Positions 32,233 through 38,838 of a stretch of 43,583 nt of DNA are shown here, piece after piece. The notes below the pieces were generated by a model. The model was not told where the DNA came from and did not search any database. It saw only the letters and a program-made list of their open reading frames with translations. The number at the start of each line of letters is the position of its first letter. Within the stretch, counting starts at the first letter, position 1. Source of the DNA: Acidimicrobiaceae bacterium (GTDB lineage: Bacteria > Actinomycetota > Acidimicrobiia > Acidimicrobiales > RAAP-2); the NCBI GenBank assembly GCA_003161255.1, contig PMOQ01000028.1, positions 1 through 43,583 of the forward strand, read 5' to 3'. The position numbers and the translations under genes are program-made.

Positions 32233-33431
32233 CAGGCGCCCCCGCCGCTCGTCGACGCTGCCTTTTCCTCCGCGTGGGAGGTGATGGCCTGCAGGATCGC
32301 CTGCCCGGCCCGCCCGAACAGCTCGTCGCGCTTGGCCGCCGCCCAGTCGTGCGAGCCGCGGGGCGCACCCAGCTGCCCCTTGAAGTGCGGGATGACCTCC
32401 CGGGCGAACAACCGGTAGGAGCGCAGCGTCGCATCACGGTCGGCCCAGTCGTGGCCGAGCTGGAGGAACGTCCCGAACCCGCCCGACTGCTCGAGCAGCC
32501 CTTCGATGTAGGCGATGGCATCGTCGGGGGTCCCGATCACGATGTTGCCGCCCTCGGCGTAGCTCTCGACGAACGCCCGGGGGTCATCCCCGGTGTCGTT
32601 CACCTCGTAGCCGAGCGGGACGAAGCCGGCCGTGCCGAAGTAGTTCGAGAAGTCCTTCAGGCCGTGGGTGCACTCCTCCATCGCCTTGTCCTTCGTCTCG
32701 GCGATGTGCATGGCCCCGAGCACGCGCCAGCTGTCGCGGTCCGGCGGGGCGTGGCCGGCCACCGCGGCCTGCTCCTCGACGACGTTCCAGGCCTGGCCGA
32801 TCGCGGCGAAGCCGCCCTCGATGATCTGCATCGACAGCGAGAGCAGCGACACCCCGTAGGTGCCGGCGAGCCGGGGGCCCGACGGCGAGATCATGGCGGC
32901 CACCGCCACCTCGAAGTGCGGGTCGGTGTAGGGGCGCATCTGCAAGCGCGCCTCTTTCATGGTGAACCAGTCGGTCTCGCGCGTCACCGGCTCCTCGGAG
33001 CGCAACAGGGCCAGGATCGCTTCCAGCGACTCCTCCATGCGGCGACGCTGGTCGAGCGGGTCGATGCCCATGACGAAGGCGTCGCTCGGGAGCGCGCCCG
33101 GGCCGGTGCCGAAGAGGACCCGGCCCCTGGTCAGATGGTCGAGGAGCACCATCCGGTCGGCGACCAGCCACGGGTGATGGTACGGCAGGGACACCACGCC
33201 GGTGCCGAGCTTGATGTGCTTGGTCCGCTCGGCGGCGGCCGCGATGAAGATCTCCGGGCACCCGATGATCTCGTAGCCGCCCGAGTGGTGCTCGCCGAAC
33301 CAGGCCTCGTCGAACCCGACCCGGTCGAGCTCGACCACCCGCTCGAAGTCGTACTCCAATGCGAGCGTCGGGTTCTGACCGAGCGGGTGGAAGGGTGCGT
33401 AGAACACGCCGAAACGAAGCGGCTTTGTCAT
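32232..33431 (-). CDS. Luciferase-like flavin-dependent monooxygenase, LimB-like
   Basis: A 399-residue bacterial-luciferase-family (LLM) monooxygenase using reduced FMN and oxygen. Features are FGVFYAPFHPLGQNP at the start, the TIM-barrel core EAWFGEHHSGGYEIIGCPEI (43-62), KLGTGVVSLPYHHPWLVADR and FGTGPGALPSDAFVMGIDP. This pattern is the one I associate with limonene 1,2-monooxygenase (LimB) and related actinobacterial enzymes. It lies downstream of an epoxide hydrolase gene (overlap ATGA) and upstream of two dehydrogenases, which suggests epoxidation or Baeyer-Villiger oxidation of a cyclic substrate. A flavin reductase is needed; none is in this operon. Confidence 0.9.
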   Translation of the reverse strand: MTKPLRFGVFYAPFHPLGQNPTLALEYDFERVVELDRVGFDEAWFGEHHSGGYEIIGCPEIFIAAAAERTKHIKLGTGVVSLPYHHPWLVADRMVLLDHLTRGRVLFGTGPGALPSDAFVMGIDPLDQRRRMEESLEAILALLRSEEPVTRETDWFTMKEARLQMRPYTDPHFEVAVAAMISPSGPRLAGTYGVSLLSLSMQIIEGGFAAIGQAWNVVEEQAAVAGHAPPDRDSWRVLGAMHIAETKDKAMEECTHGLKDFSNYFGTAGFVPLGYEVNDTGDDPRAFVESYAEGGNIVIGTPDDAIAYIEGLLEQSGGFGTFLQLGHDWADRDATLRSYRLFAREVIPHFKGQLGAPRGSHDWAAAKRDELFGRAGQAILQAITSHAEEKAASTSGGGA

Positions 33432-34426
33432 TTCGATGCCTTTCTTTCTGCTGTTGTTCTTTCTGCGGTGTCTTCCAGGAACGAGAGCAGCGCGGCGTTC
33501 ACTTCGCCGGGCCGCTCCTGTTGGATCCAGTGGCCGGCGCCGTCGATCAACAGCCGGCCCCGGTAGTCATCGAGATAGGCCTCGCCGGCGTCGGGGGGCG
33601 CGAAGGTGAGCACCGGGTCGGCGGTGCCGGCGATGAAGAGCGACGGGGCGGTGACATGGGCCTCGGCGAGGTGCTCGCTCAGATGCCAGTTCCGGTCCAT
33701 GTTCCGGTACCAGTTGAGGCCGCCGGTGAACCCCGTCCGGTTGAACTCGGCCACATAGAAGTCGAGCTCGTCTTGGCTCAGCCAGTCCGGCAAGCCCCTG
33801 GGTTCGGGCAGCCGGTCGATGAAACCGGCGTCGTCGGCCACGACCAACGTGTTCAGCTCGTCACCGGAGAGCTCGCCCGGCCTCAGCCCGGCCAGCATCC
33901 GGCGCATCGTGCGGGCCGGGTCCCCGTTCAGTTCCGCGTCGGCGACGCCCGGCTCCTGGAAGTAGATGATGTAGAAGAACCCGCCCGAGTAGATCTTTCT
34001 CATGAGAGCGACGGTCGGCTCGGGCGCCCGGGGGAGGAACGGCACGCTCATGCCGACGACGCCCCTCACGCGCTCGGGGGCCATGAGGGCGAGCTGCCAC
34101 ACCGCGACCGAGCCCCAGTCATGACCGACGAAGACCGCCCGCTCCTCGCCCAGGCTGTCGAGGATGGCCAGCAGGTCGTCGGTCAGGTGCGCGATGTCGT
34201 AGTCCTCGATCGCCTCGGGACGGTCCGAGCGCCCATAGCCCCGCTGGTCCGGCACGGCGACCCGGTAGCCCGCCTCGATGAGGGCCGGGACCTGGTGGCG
34301 CCACGAGTACCCGAGCTCGGGGAAGCCGTGGACCAGCATCACGAGCGGGCCCTCCCCGCCGACGTCGACGGCCAGGTGCACGCCGTCGCGGGTGACCGTG
34401 CGGGTCTCGGTGCCGGGAAGGGTCAT
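33428..34426 (-). CDS. Alpha/beta-fold epoxide hydrolase
   Basis: A 332-residue alpha/beta hydrolase with the marks of soluble epoxide hydrolases: oxyanion motif HGFPE (33-37), PDQRGYGRSDRP, and the nucleophile aspartate Asp103 in GHDWGS, the Asp ruling out an ordinary serine esterase. A cap domain with tyrosines follows (about 150-240, GGFFYIIYFQEPG), and the catalytic His lies in GAGHWIQQERP. Haloalkane dehalogenases share the Asp nucleophile, but the HGFPE and cap tyrosines favour epoxides. ATG 34426 has AGGAGG 4 nt upstream, decisive over the longer open frame. It is the second gene of the operon, 8 bp behind the FAD gene. Confidence 0.88.
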   Translation of the reverse strand: MTLPGTETRTVTRDGVHLAVDVGGEGPLVMLVHGFPELGYSWRHQVPALIEAGYRVAVPDQRGYGRSDRPEAIEDYDIAHLTDDLLAILDSLGEERAVFVGHDWGSVAVWQLALMAPERVRGVVGMSVPFLPRAPEPTVALMRKIYSGGFFYIIYFQEPGVADAELNGDPARTMRRMLAGLRPGELSGDELNTLVVADDAGFIDRLPEPRGLPDWLSQDELDFYVAEFNRTGFTGGLNWYRNMDRNWHLSEHLAEAHVTAPSLFIAGTADPVLTFAPPDAGEAYLDDYRGRLLIDGAGHWIQQERPGEVNAALLSFLEDTAERTTAERKASK

Positions 34427-34434
34427 GTCGCCTC

Positions 34435-35838
34435 CTATGTGACCACTGCGTCGAGCAGCAGCTCTCGGGTCGGCCCCTCGGGTTCTGGGACCGGGTAGGC
34501 CTCGGGGTCGGCCATGACCGTCATGACCCGGGCCACGAACTCGGGGTCCTCGTTGAGCTCCGCGGGCAGGGTGAGCAGGTTCCACAGCCGGGCCATGGCC
34601 CGCCCGATCACCGGGTCGGTCTGGCTGGCCGCCATGACCGCCCGCAGCCGGTCCCGTTGGAGCTGGTCGGGCGAGTCACCCGAGGTCGGGTCGGCGCCCG
34701 ACCGGTCGATCTCGACGGCATGGGCCCACCACGGGGCCACCTGTTCGCCGCACGCGGCCTCGTATGCCGACGTCCGCTCGACCCGGTCGTCGTGGGCACC
34801 GATCGCGTCGGCCAGCAGCACCGCCTGGACGAGGGCCAGCGAGCAGCCCCGCCCGTAGAGGGGATTGGTGACCGTGTGCGAGTCGCCCACGGCATGGAAG
34901 TTGAGCACGCTCGGACGTCCGTCGGCATCGCGGAACCGCCTGATGCGGTTGAGCAGACCACCCATCGGACGGATGCCGCCGATCGGCTCGGGGTCGAGCT
35001 CGCCGAACCACTGGTCGGGGCCGGGCAGGGACCGGCACGCCCGCTCGAAGTGATCGGGGTCCGACAGCGTGCGCCGCAGGTCTTTGTCGTCGGTCGGGAC
35101 GGCGAGCGTTGCCGAGATCATTCCCCCGTCGCCCGGGACGATGAGGTACTTGAGATAGCCGAGGTCCCCGCCCAGCTTCGGCGCGGGCGGCGTCGCGAAC
35201 GCGTCGGGCACCCCGTACCAGCGGGTCAGGTACATGAGTCCGCTCTCGCGGATGGTCTCGGGGACCTCCACGCCGAGGGGCTCGAGCCAGCCCGGGATGT
35301 CGCCGCGGCGGCCGGTGGCCGCGATGGTCGTGCCCGCGGCGAGCTCGGTGCCGTCTTCCAGCACCACCCCGCCGACGACGGGGATGCCCGAGGGGTCGGT
35401 CGGCCCCGCGAACAGACCGGCGACGCCGGCGCCGCTTCGAACCTCGATGGCCGGCTCGGCCAGCACGGCCTCCCGGAGGATCCACTCGAAGGTGGTGCGC
35501 CGCACGAGGAGTATGGAGAGGTCCTCGTCGCCCGGCCGGGGTTCGCCGAGCGACGCCGTGCCCGACATCGTGGGGCAGCCCGCGCCGAGCAACGAGGCGA
35601 GCAGGTCGGGGAAGCGTTCGCGCATCACGACGACGATCCGGGCGAGGAATCCATGGGTCTGGTGGGTTTGGGGCGCCCCCGGCCGCTCCCAACCGAACGC
35701 TTCGTCGGGGGTGGATGTCGAGTGCAGCGGGTCCCGCTCCAGCACGAGGACCTCGTGGCCCCGGCGCGCCAGGGCGAGGGCGGCCCCGAGCCCCCCGACC
35801 CCACCCCCGGCCACGACGATCTGCTCTTGCCCCACCAC
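34435..35838 (-). CDS. FAD-dependent monooxygenase/oxidoreductase (group A-like)
   Basis: A 467-residue FAD protein, first gene of the operon. The ADP-binding fold is right at the start: IVVAGGGVGGLGAALALARR, then EVLVLERD. A conserved PQTHQTHGFLARI stretch (about 70-82) and the second FAD motif in FHAVGDSHTVTNPLYGRGC (about 345) place it with aromatic-hydroxylase and halogenase-like flavoproteins. It has no membrane segment. GTG 35838 is preceded by AAGGA 5 nt upstream; the open frame upstream of it runs through the promoter and into the divergent tetR gene. It could hydroxylate a ring substrate or act as a dehydrogenase; substrate unknown. Confidence 0.85.
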   Translation of the reverse strand: MVGQEQIVVAGGGVGGLGAALALARRGHEVLVLERDPLHSTSTPDEAFGWERPGAPQTHQTHGFLARIVVVMRERFPDLLASLLGAGCPTMSGTASLGEPRPGDEDLSILLVRRTTFEWILREAVLAEPAIEVRSGAGVAGLFAGPTDPSGIPVVGGVVLEDGTELAAGTTIAATGRRGDIPGWLEPLGVEVPETIRESGLMYLTRWYGVPDAFATPPAPKLGGDLGYLKYLIVPGDGGMISATLAVPTDDKDLRRTLSDPDHFERACRSLPGPDQWFGELDPEPIGGIRPMGGLLNRIRRFRDADGRPSVLNFHAVGDSHTVTNPLYGRGCSLALVQAVLLADAIGAHDDRVERTSAYEAACGEQVAPWWAHAVEIDRSGADPTSGDSPDQLQRDRLRAVMAASQTDPVIGRAMARLWNLLTLPAELNEDPEFVARVMTVMADPEAYPVPEPEGPTRELLLDAVVT

Positions 35839-35859
35839 CCGGTCCTTGGATACGAGCGT

Positions 35860-35875
35860 TTCCAAGCGCTGGGGA
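35860..35875. promoter_or_regulatory. Candidate TetR operator
   Basis: TTCCAAGC followed directly by GCTGGGGA is an imperfect 16-bp palindrome (six of eight positions symmetric). It adjoins the shared -10 element and covers the expected start of the minus-strand transcript, the usual place for a TetR operator. Confidence 0.35.
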
Positions 35876-35876
35876 T

Positions 35877-35883
35877 TAAGGTA
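35877..35883. promoter_or_regulatory. Symmetric TAAGGTA -10 element shared by tetR and the FAD operon
   Basis: TAAGGTA reads TANNNTA on both strands. Plus strand: TAAGGT is 8 nt before the TTG start of the regulator, so leaderless. Minus strand: TACCTT gives a start near 35871 and a leader of about 33 nt with a Shine-Dalgarno sequence. No -35 boxes are visible. Confidence 0.5.
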
Positions 35884-35890
35884 ACACACG

Positions 35891-36568
35891 TTGCCAAAGA
35901 TTGATCTTGCCCCCCGCCAGCGCCGGTGGACCGGTCTGTCGCCAGCCGACCGCCAACAAGAGCGCCGCACGCTCCTGCTCGACGCGGCCCTCGAGGTGCT
36001 CGGCAGTGAGGGCTGGGATGCGATGACCGTCCGGTCGGTGCTCGAGCGGGCCCGGCTCAACCCGCGCTACTTCTATGAGAGCTTCGGCGACCTCGACCAG
36101 CTGGCCGTGGCCGTCTACGACCGGGTGGTAGAGGAGCTGGGTCGGGTGGTCTGGGACGCCCTCGCCACCGCAGGCGAGGCGCCGGCCGATCAGGTCCGGG
36201 CCGTGGTCCGGGCCATCGTGGAATTCGTCGATGACGACCGCCGCCGCGGTCGGATCCTCTACGCCGAGGGGCTCGGCAACGAGGCCCTGAACCGGCGGCG
36301 GCTCGAGACCGGCGCGATGGTGGTCGCCTTCATCGAGGACTACGCCAGCCAGCGAGCCGGGCGGGCCGTCGATGAGGTCGGCCGGGTCGGGGCCTCCATC
36401 CTGGTCGGCGGGTTCAGCCAGCTGCTGGTCGACTGGCTGGCCGGCCGGCTCCGCACCGGCAGGGATCAGCTCATCGAGGACTCGACCGCGCTGTTCCTCG
36501 CCCTCGGCGACGCCGCGGCCACCGTCGCGGCCGCCCGCACCGGGCCCGGCACTCCCCGATCGGCCTAG
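35891..36568 (+). CDS. TetR-family transcriptional regulator
   Basis: A 225-residue one-component regulator. The N-terminal HTH is typical: ERRTLLLDAALEVLGSEGWD, then MTVRSVLERARLNPRYFYESFGDLDQL (about 45-71, key residues TVRSV, RYFYESF). The C-terminal ligand domain is all-helical with VRAVVRAIVEFVDDDRRRGR. The start is TTG 35891, unusual but placed 8 nt behind a TANNNT hexamer. Divergent from the oxidative operon with 52 bp between, so it most likely represses that operon and itself through a shared operator, released by a pathway compound. Followed directly by a GNAT gene (TAGTG). Confidence 0.92.
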   Translation: MPKIDLAPRQRRWTGLSPADRQQERRTLLLDAALEVLGSEGWDAMTVRSVLERARLNPRYFYESFGDLDQLAVAVYDRVVEELGRVVWDALATAGEAPADQVRAVVRAIVEFVDDDRRRGRILYAEGLGNEALNRRRLETGAMVVAFIEDYASQRAGRAVDEVGRVGASILVGGFSQLLVDWLAGRLRTGRDQLIEDSTALFLALGDAAATVAAARTGPGTPRSA

Positions 36569-37017
36569 TGGCGCCTGACTCGCCGACCGTTCGCTCGGTC
36601 GATGTGTCCGAGGTGCGGCCACTCAGGAGCGAGGTGCTTCGCCCGGGCCGGCCGCCCGAGGCCAGCGTCTACCCGGGCGAGGACGACCCCCGCACCTGCC
36701 ATGTCGCCGTGTCGCTCGGTGGTGACGTCGTCGCCGTCGGCACCGTGTTCCCGGACTCGTCCCCCTGGGCTCCCGAGCGCACCGACTCGTGGCGGATACG
36801 CGGCATGGCGACACGCGAGGGACTGCGGGGACTGCGGCTCGGGAACCTCGTCATCGACGGGCTCCTCGAGCACGCGGCGGCCAACGGCGGTCGGTTCATC
36901 TGGTGCGAGGCCCGCACGACCGCCCGCAACTTCTACGCCCGCTCGGGCTTCGTGATCGAGGGTGAGCCGTTCATGCTCGAGAGCGTCCTCCACGTCCACA
37001 TGTGGCGCGACCTTTAG
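36568..37017 (+). CDS. GNAT-family N-acetyltransferase
   Basis: A 149-residue GNAT acetyltransferase. Motif A (acetyl-CoA binding) is around WRIRGMATREGLRGLRLGNLVID, with key residues MAT, RGLRLGNLV (about 76-95). The C-terminal part has FIWCEARTTARNFYARSGF, the usual strand 5-helix pattern with Tyr. The GTG start at 36568 shares one base with the tetR stop (TAGTG), so the two are co-translated. Acceptor substrate unknown; a small molecule or a protein N-terminus are both possible. No obvious link to the oxidative pathway. Confidence 0.85.
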   Translation: MAPDSPTVRSVDVSEVRPLRSEVLRPGRPPEASVYPGEDDPRTCHVAVSLGGDVVAVGTVFPDSSPWAPERTDSWRIRGMATREGLRGLRLGNLVIDGLLEHAAANGGRFIWCEARTTARNFYARSGFVIEGEPFMLESVLHVHMWRDL

Positions 37018-37045
37018 GAACCCGGTCCGCCGGGAGCGCGCGCGG

Positions 37046-37051
37046 TAGCGT
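37046..37051 (+). promoter_or_regulatory. -10 hexamer TAGCGT, leaderless start candidate
   Basis: TAGCGT lies 8 nt before the ATG at 37060, with no Shine-Dalgarno sequence. It marks the likely promoter of the DUF1990-DUF6529-Rieske unit. Confidence 0.5.
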
Positions 37052-37059
37052 CCGGCACG

Positions 37060-37644
37060 ATGCCGATCCGGCTCCGGCGGCCGAGCGCACAGATCCTCGA
37101 GCAATTGCTGGAGGACGCGTCCGGCCACCAGGTCACCTACGCCGAGGTCGGGGCGACCCGGGGCCCCGAGCTTCCCTCCGGGTACTCCCACGACCGGCAC
37201 TCGGTCGCGCTCGGCCAGGGCGACCTGCCGTTCGCGCTGGGCGCCGACGCCCTCCGGCGGTGGCGGCCCCAACTCAACGCCGGCGCGATCCTCACTCCCC
37301 CGCTCCCGAAGGTGGAGATCGGGACCACCGTCCTCACCACCTTCCCCCTGCAGCTGGGGTTCGCCATCGTGCCGTGCCGGATCGTCTATGTCACCGAGGA
37401 TGCGCATGCCTTCGGGTTCGCGTACGGGACGCTGCCCGGCCATCCAGAACGTGGGGAGGAGGCGTTCCACGTGCGACGAGACGGCGATGGACTCGTAACC
37501 TTCGAGATCGTGGCCTTCTCGCGCCCGGCCCTCCTCCTCACCCGGCTCGGCCACCCGGTGGCCCGGCGAACCCAGGCCCGCACCACCCGCGCGTACCTGG
37601 CCGCTGTCTTCGACTATGTGAAGAGCGGGGGTGCGCCGTCGTGA
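37060..37644 (+). CDS. DUF1990-family protein
   Basis: A 194-residue soluble protein of the DUF1990 family. Matching features are GPELPSGYSHDRHSVALGQG (about 35-54, here with key residues G41, H44 and LGQG), FALGADALRRWRPQLNAG, FAIVPCRIVYV and FGFAYGTLPGHPERGEEAFHV, which give the family's beta-rich, possibly ligand-binding fold. Its function is not established. It is the first gene of a unit with the DUF6529 membrane protein (overlap GTGA) and the Rieske protein, so a part in the same redox function is possible but unproven. Confidence 0.88.
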   Translation: MPIRLRRPSAQILEQLLEDASGHQVTYAEVGATRGPELPSGYSHDRHSVALGQGDLPFALGADALRRWRPQLNAGAILTPPLPKVEIGTTVLTTFPLQLGFAIVPCRIVYVTEDAHAFGFAYGTLPGHPERGEEAFHVRRDGDGLVTFEIVAFSRPALLLTRLGHPVARRTQARTTRAYLAAVFDYVKSGGAPS

Positions 37645-38207
37645 CCATGGCCCCCGAGCGCACGGGTGTCGCCCAACGAAACATCACCGTGGTCCTCCTC
37701 GTGGGCGTCGCCGTCGCGGTCAGCCTGGGCGTCTACGCCCGGGTACACCACGCGTCTGGGCACCCCCTCTTCACCCTCGGCTTTTCGGGGGTTCTCCAGA
37801 TGAAGACGTGGCTGACGTCGGCCGCCACGTTCCTGTTGCTCGTCCAGCTCACCACCGCGTTGTGGATGTGGGGCCGTCTCCCCCGGATGACGTCGCCCGC
37901 GCCCGGCTGGGTCACGCCGGTGCACCGCTATAGCGGCGCGGTCGCGTTCATCCTCACCATCCCGGTCGCGCTCAACTGCATCTGGTCGCTCGGCTTCGCC
38001 ACCTACAACTGGCGGGTGGTGATCCACAGCGTGGCCGGTTGCCTCTTCTACGGCGCCTACGCGGCCAAGATGCTCGGCCTGCGCATGAAGGGGCTGCCCG
38101 GGTGGGCGCTCCCGGTCCTGGGCGGCGCCGTCCTGTCCCTCTTGGTGGTCCTCTGGCTCACCGCGGCGCTGTGGTTCTTCACCCGCACCGGCATCCCGCT
38201 CACCTGA
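37641..38207 (+). CDS. DUF6529-type membrane protein with candidate heme histidines
   Basis: A 188-residue integral membrane protein with four or five hydrophobic helices (about 14-32, 55-78, 93-118, 126-147, 155-180). His95 (PVHRYSG) and His129 (VIHSVAG) lie at the start of two helices, a placement like the heme-b ligands of cytochrome b561-type proteins; His36, His37 and His41 lie in the first loop. Heme binding is inference. GTG 37641 overlaps the previous stop as GTGA; the frame upstream of that runs antisense-like through the DUF1990 gene. It is followed 14 bp on by the Rieske gene, a natural electron partner. Confidence 0.8.
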   Translation: MTMAPERTGVAQRNITVVLLVGVAVAVSLGVYARVHHASGHPLFTLGFSGVLQMKTWLTSAATFLLLVQLTTALWMWGRLPRMTSPAPGWVTPVHRYSGAVAFILTIPVALNCIWSLGFATYNWRVVIHSVAGCLFYGAYAAKMLGLRMKGLPGWALPVLGGAVLSLLVVLWLTAALWFFTRTGIPLT

Positions 38208-38221
38208 GGAAAGGAGCGACC

Positions 38222-38668
38222 ATGGCCGAAGGCTCTATCTCGCGGCGCTCGCTCCTCGTCGGCGGGGCGGTCGCGGTTGGCGCCGGGATCGCCGGCTTCT
38301 TCGTGGCCCGCGACAAGTGGGCCCACTCGACGGGCACCATCGCCGGGGCCAACGGCTACGGCGACCCGACGCCGGCCCCGTCCGGCGAGGTCCTCTCCCC
38401 GCTGTCGCAGGTCCCGGTCGGCGGCGGGATCGTGCTCGCCGCCAAGGGGGTCGTGCTGACCCGGGTCACCGGCTCGGTCAAGGGCTTCTCCTCCATCTGC
38501 ACCCACGAGGGCTGCACGCTGGCCTCGGTCGCCGGCGGGACCATCAACTGCCCGTGCCACGGTTCCAAGTTCAACCCGGCGAATGGCGCGGTGGTGCACG
38601 GCCCGGCCACCCTGCCCCTGCCCGTGGTCCCCGTCGCGGTCCGCGGCGCCGACATCTACCGGGCCTGA
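38222..38668 (+). CDS. Tat-exported Rieske [2Fe-2S] protein
   Basis: A 148-residue secreted or membrane-anchored Rieske protein. The N-terminus has a twin-arginine motif (SRRSLLVGG, Arg8-Arg9) and one hydrophobic segment (about 11-27). The Rieske domain covers about 60-146. Cluster ligands are Cys93/His95 in CTHEGC and Cys110/His113 in CPCHGSKF. Cys98 and Cys112 give the disulfide found in high-potential bc1/b6f-type Rieske proteins, unlike dioxygenase ferredoxins. ATG 38222 has AAGGAG 5 nt upstream. It likely faces outward and exchanges electrons with the DUF6529 protein or a c-type cytochrome. Confidence 0.92.
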   Translation: MAEGSISRRSLLVGGAVAVGAGIAGFFVARDKWAHSTGTIAGANGYGDPTPAPSGEVLSPLSQVPVGGGIVLAAKGVVLTRVTGSVKGFSSICTHEGCTLASVAGGTINCPCHGSKFNPANGAVVHGPATLPLPVVPVAVRGADIYRA

Positions 38669-38681
38669 GGGAACGACCACG

Positions 38682-38774
38682 ATGCGCGACTGGAACTGGC
38701 GGCGATCGCTCCCGACACTGCTATGGCTGGCCGCGGCCGGATTCGGCATCGGCGCGCTGATCGCGCTGGCCTAA
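38682..38774 (+). CDS. 30-residue single-helix membrane peptide
   Basis: A small frame directly after the Rieske gene, starting MRDWNWRRSLPTLLWL and ending AGFGIGALIALA. A charged, Trp-rich head is followed by one hydrophobic helix of about 20 residues (11-30). The head-to-helix pattern (positive residues in, helix across) is that of a small membrane subunit. It starts 13 bp after the Rieske stop with a weak GAGG upstream, and is followed by a terminator hairpin. Its existence is inferred from composition and place. Confidence 0.5.
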   Translation: MRDWNWRRSLPTLLWLAAAGFGIGALIALA

Positions 38775-38789
38775 AGGGGATAAGCGAGA

Positions 38790-38819
38790 GCGGATTCGAA
38801 AGCTTTTCGCGAAGTCCGC
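38790..38819. terminator. Hairpin between the Rieske unit and ftsQ
   Basis: GCGGA (38790-38794) pairs with TCCGC (38815-38819), and CGAAA (38797-38801) with TTTCG (38805-38809) inside. This AT-rich patch in a GC-rich region separates two convergent units and could end both. Confidence 0.5.
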
Positions 38820-38838
38820 CGTCAAGAGGCGTTGCGCG

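Noticed and set aside
37002-37640. N-terminal extension of the DUF6529 protein through the DUF1990 gene
   Set aside because: The extension is Arg/Pro-rich and out of frame with a good DUF1990 protein; GTG 37641 gives a natural stop-start overlap.
30359-38774. Mobile island or prophage splitting the division cluster
   Set aside because: No integrase, transposase, tRNA, flanking direct repeats or visible GC change; only the gene order is unusual, so no mobile element is called.
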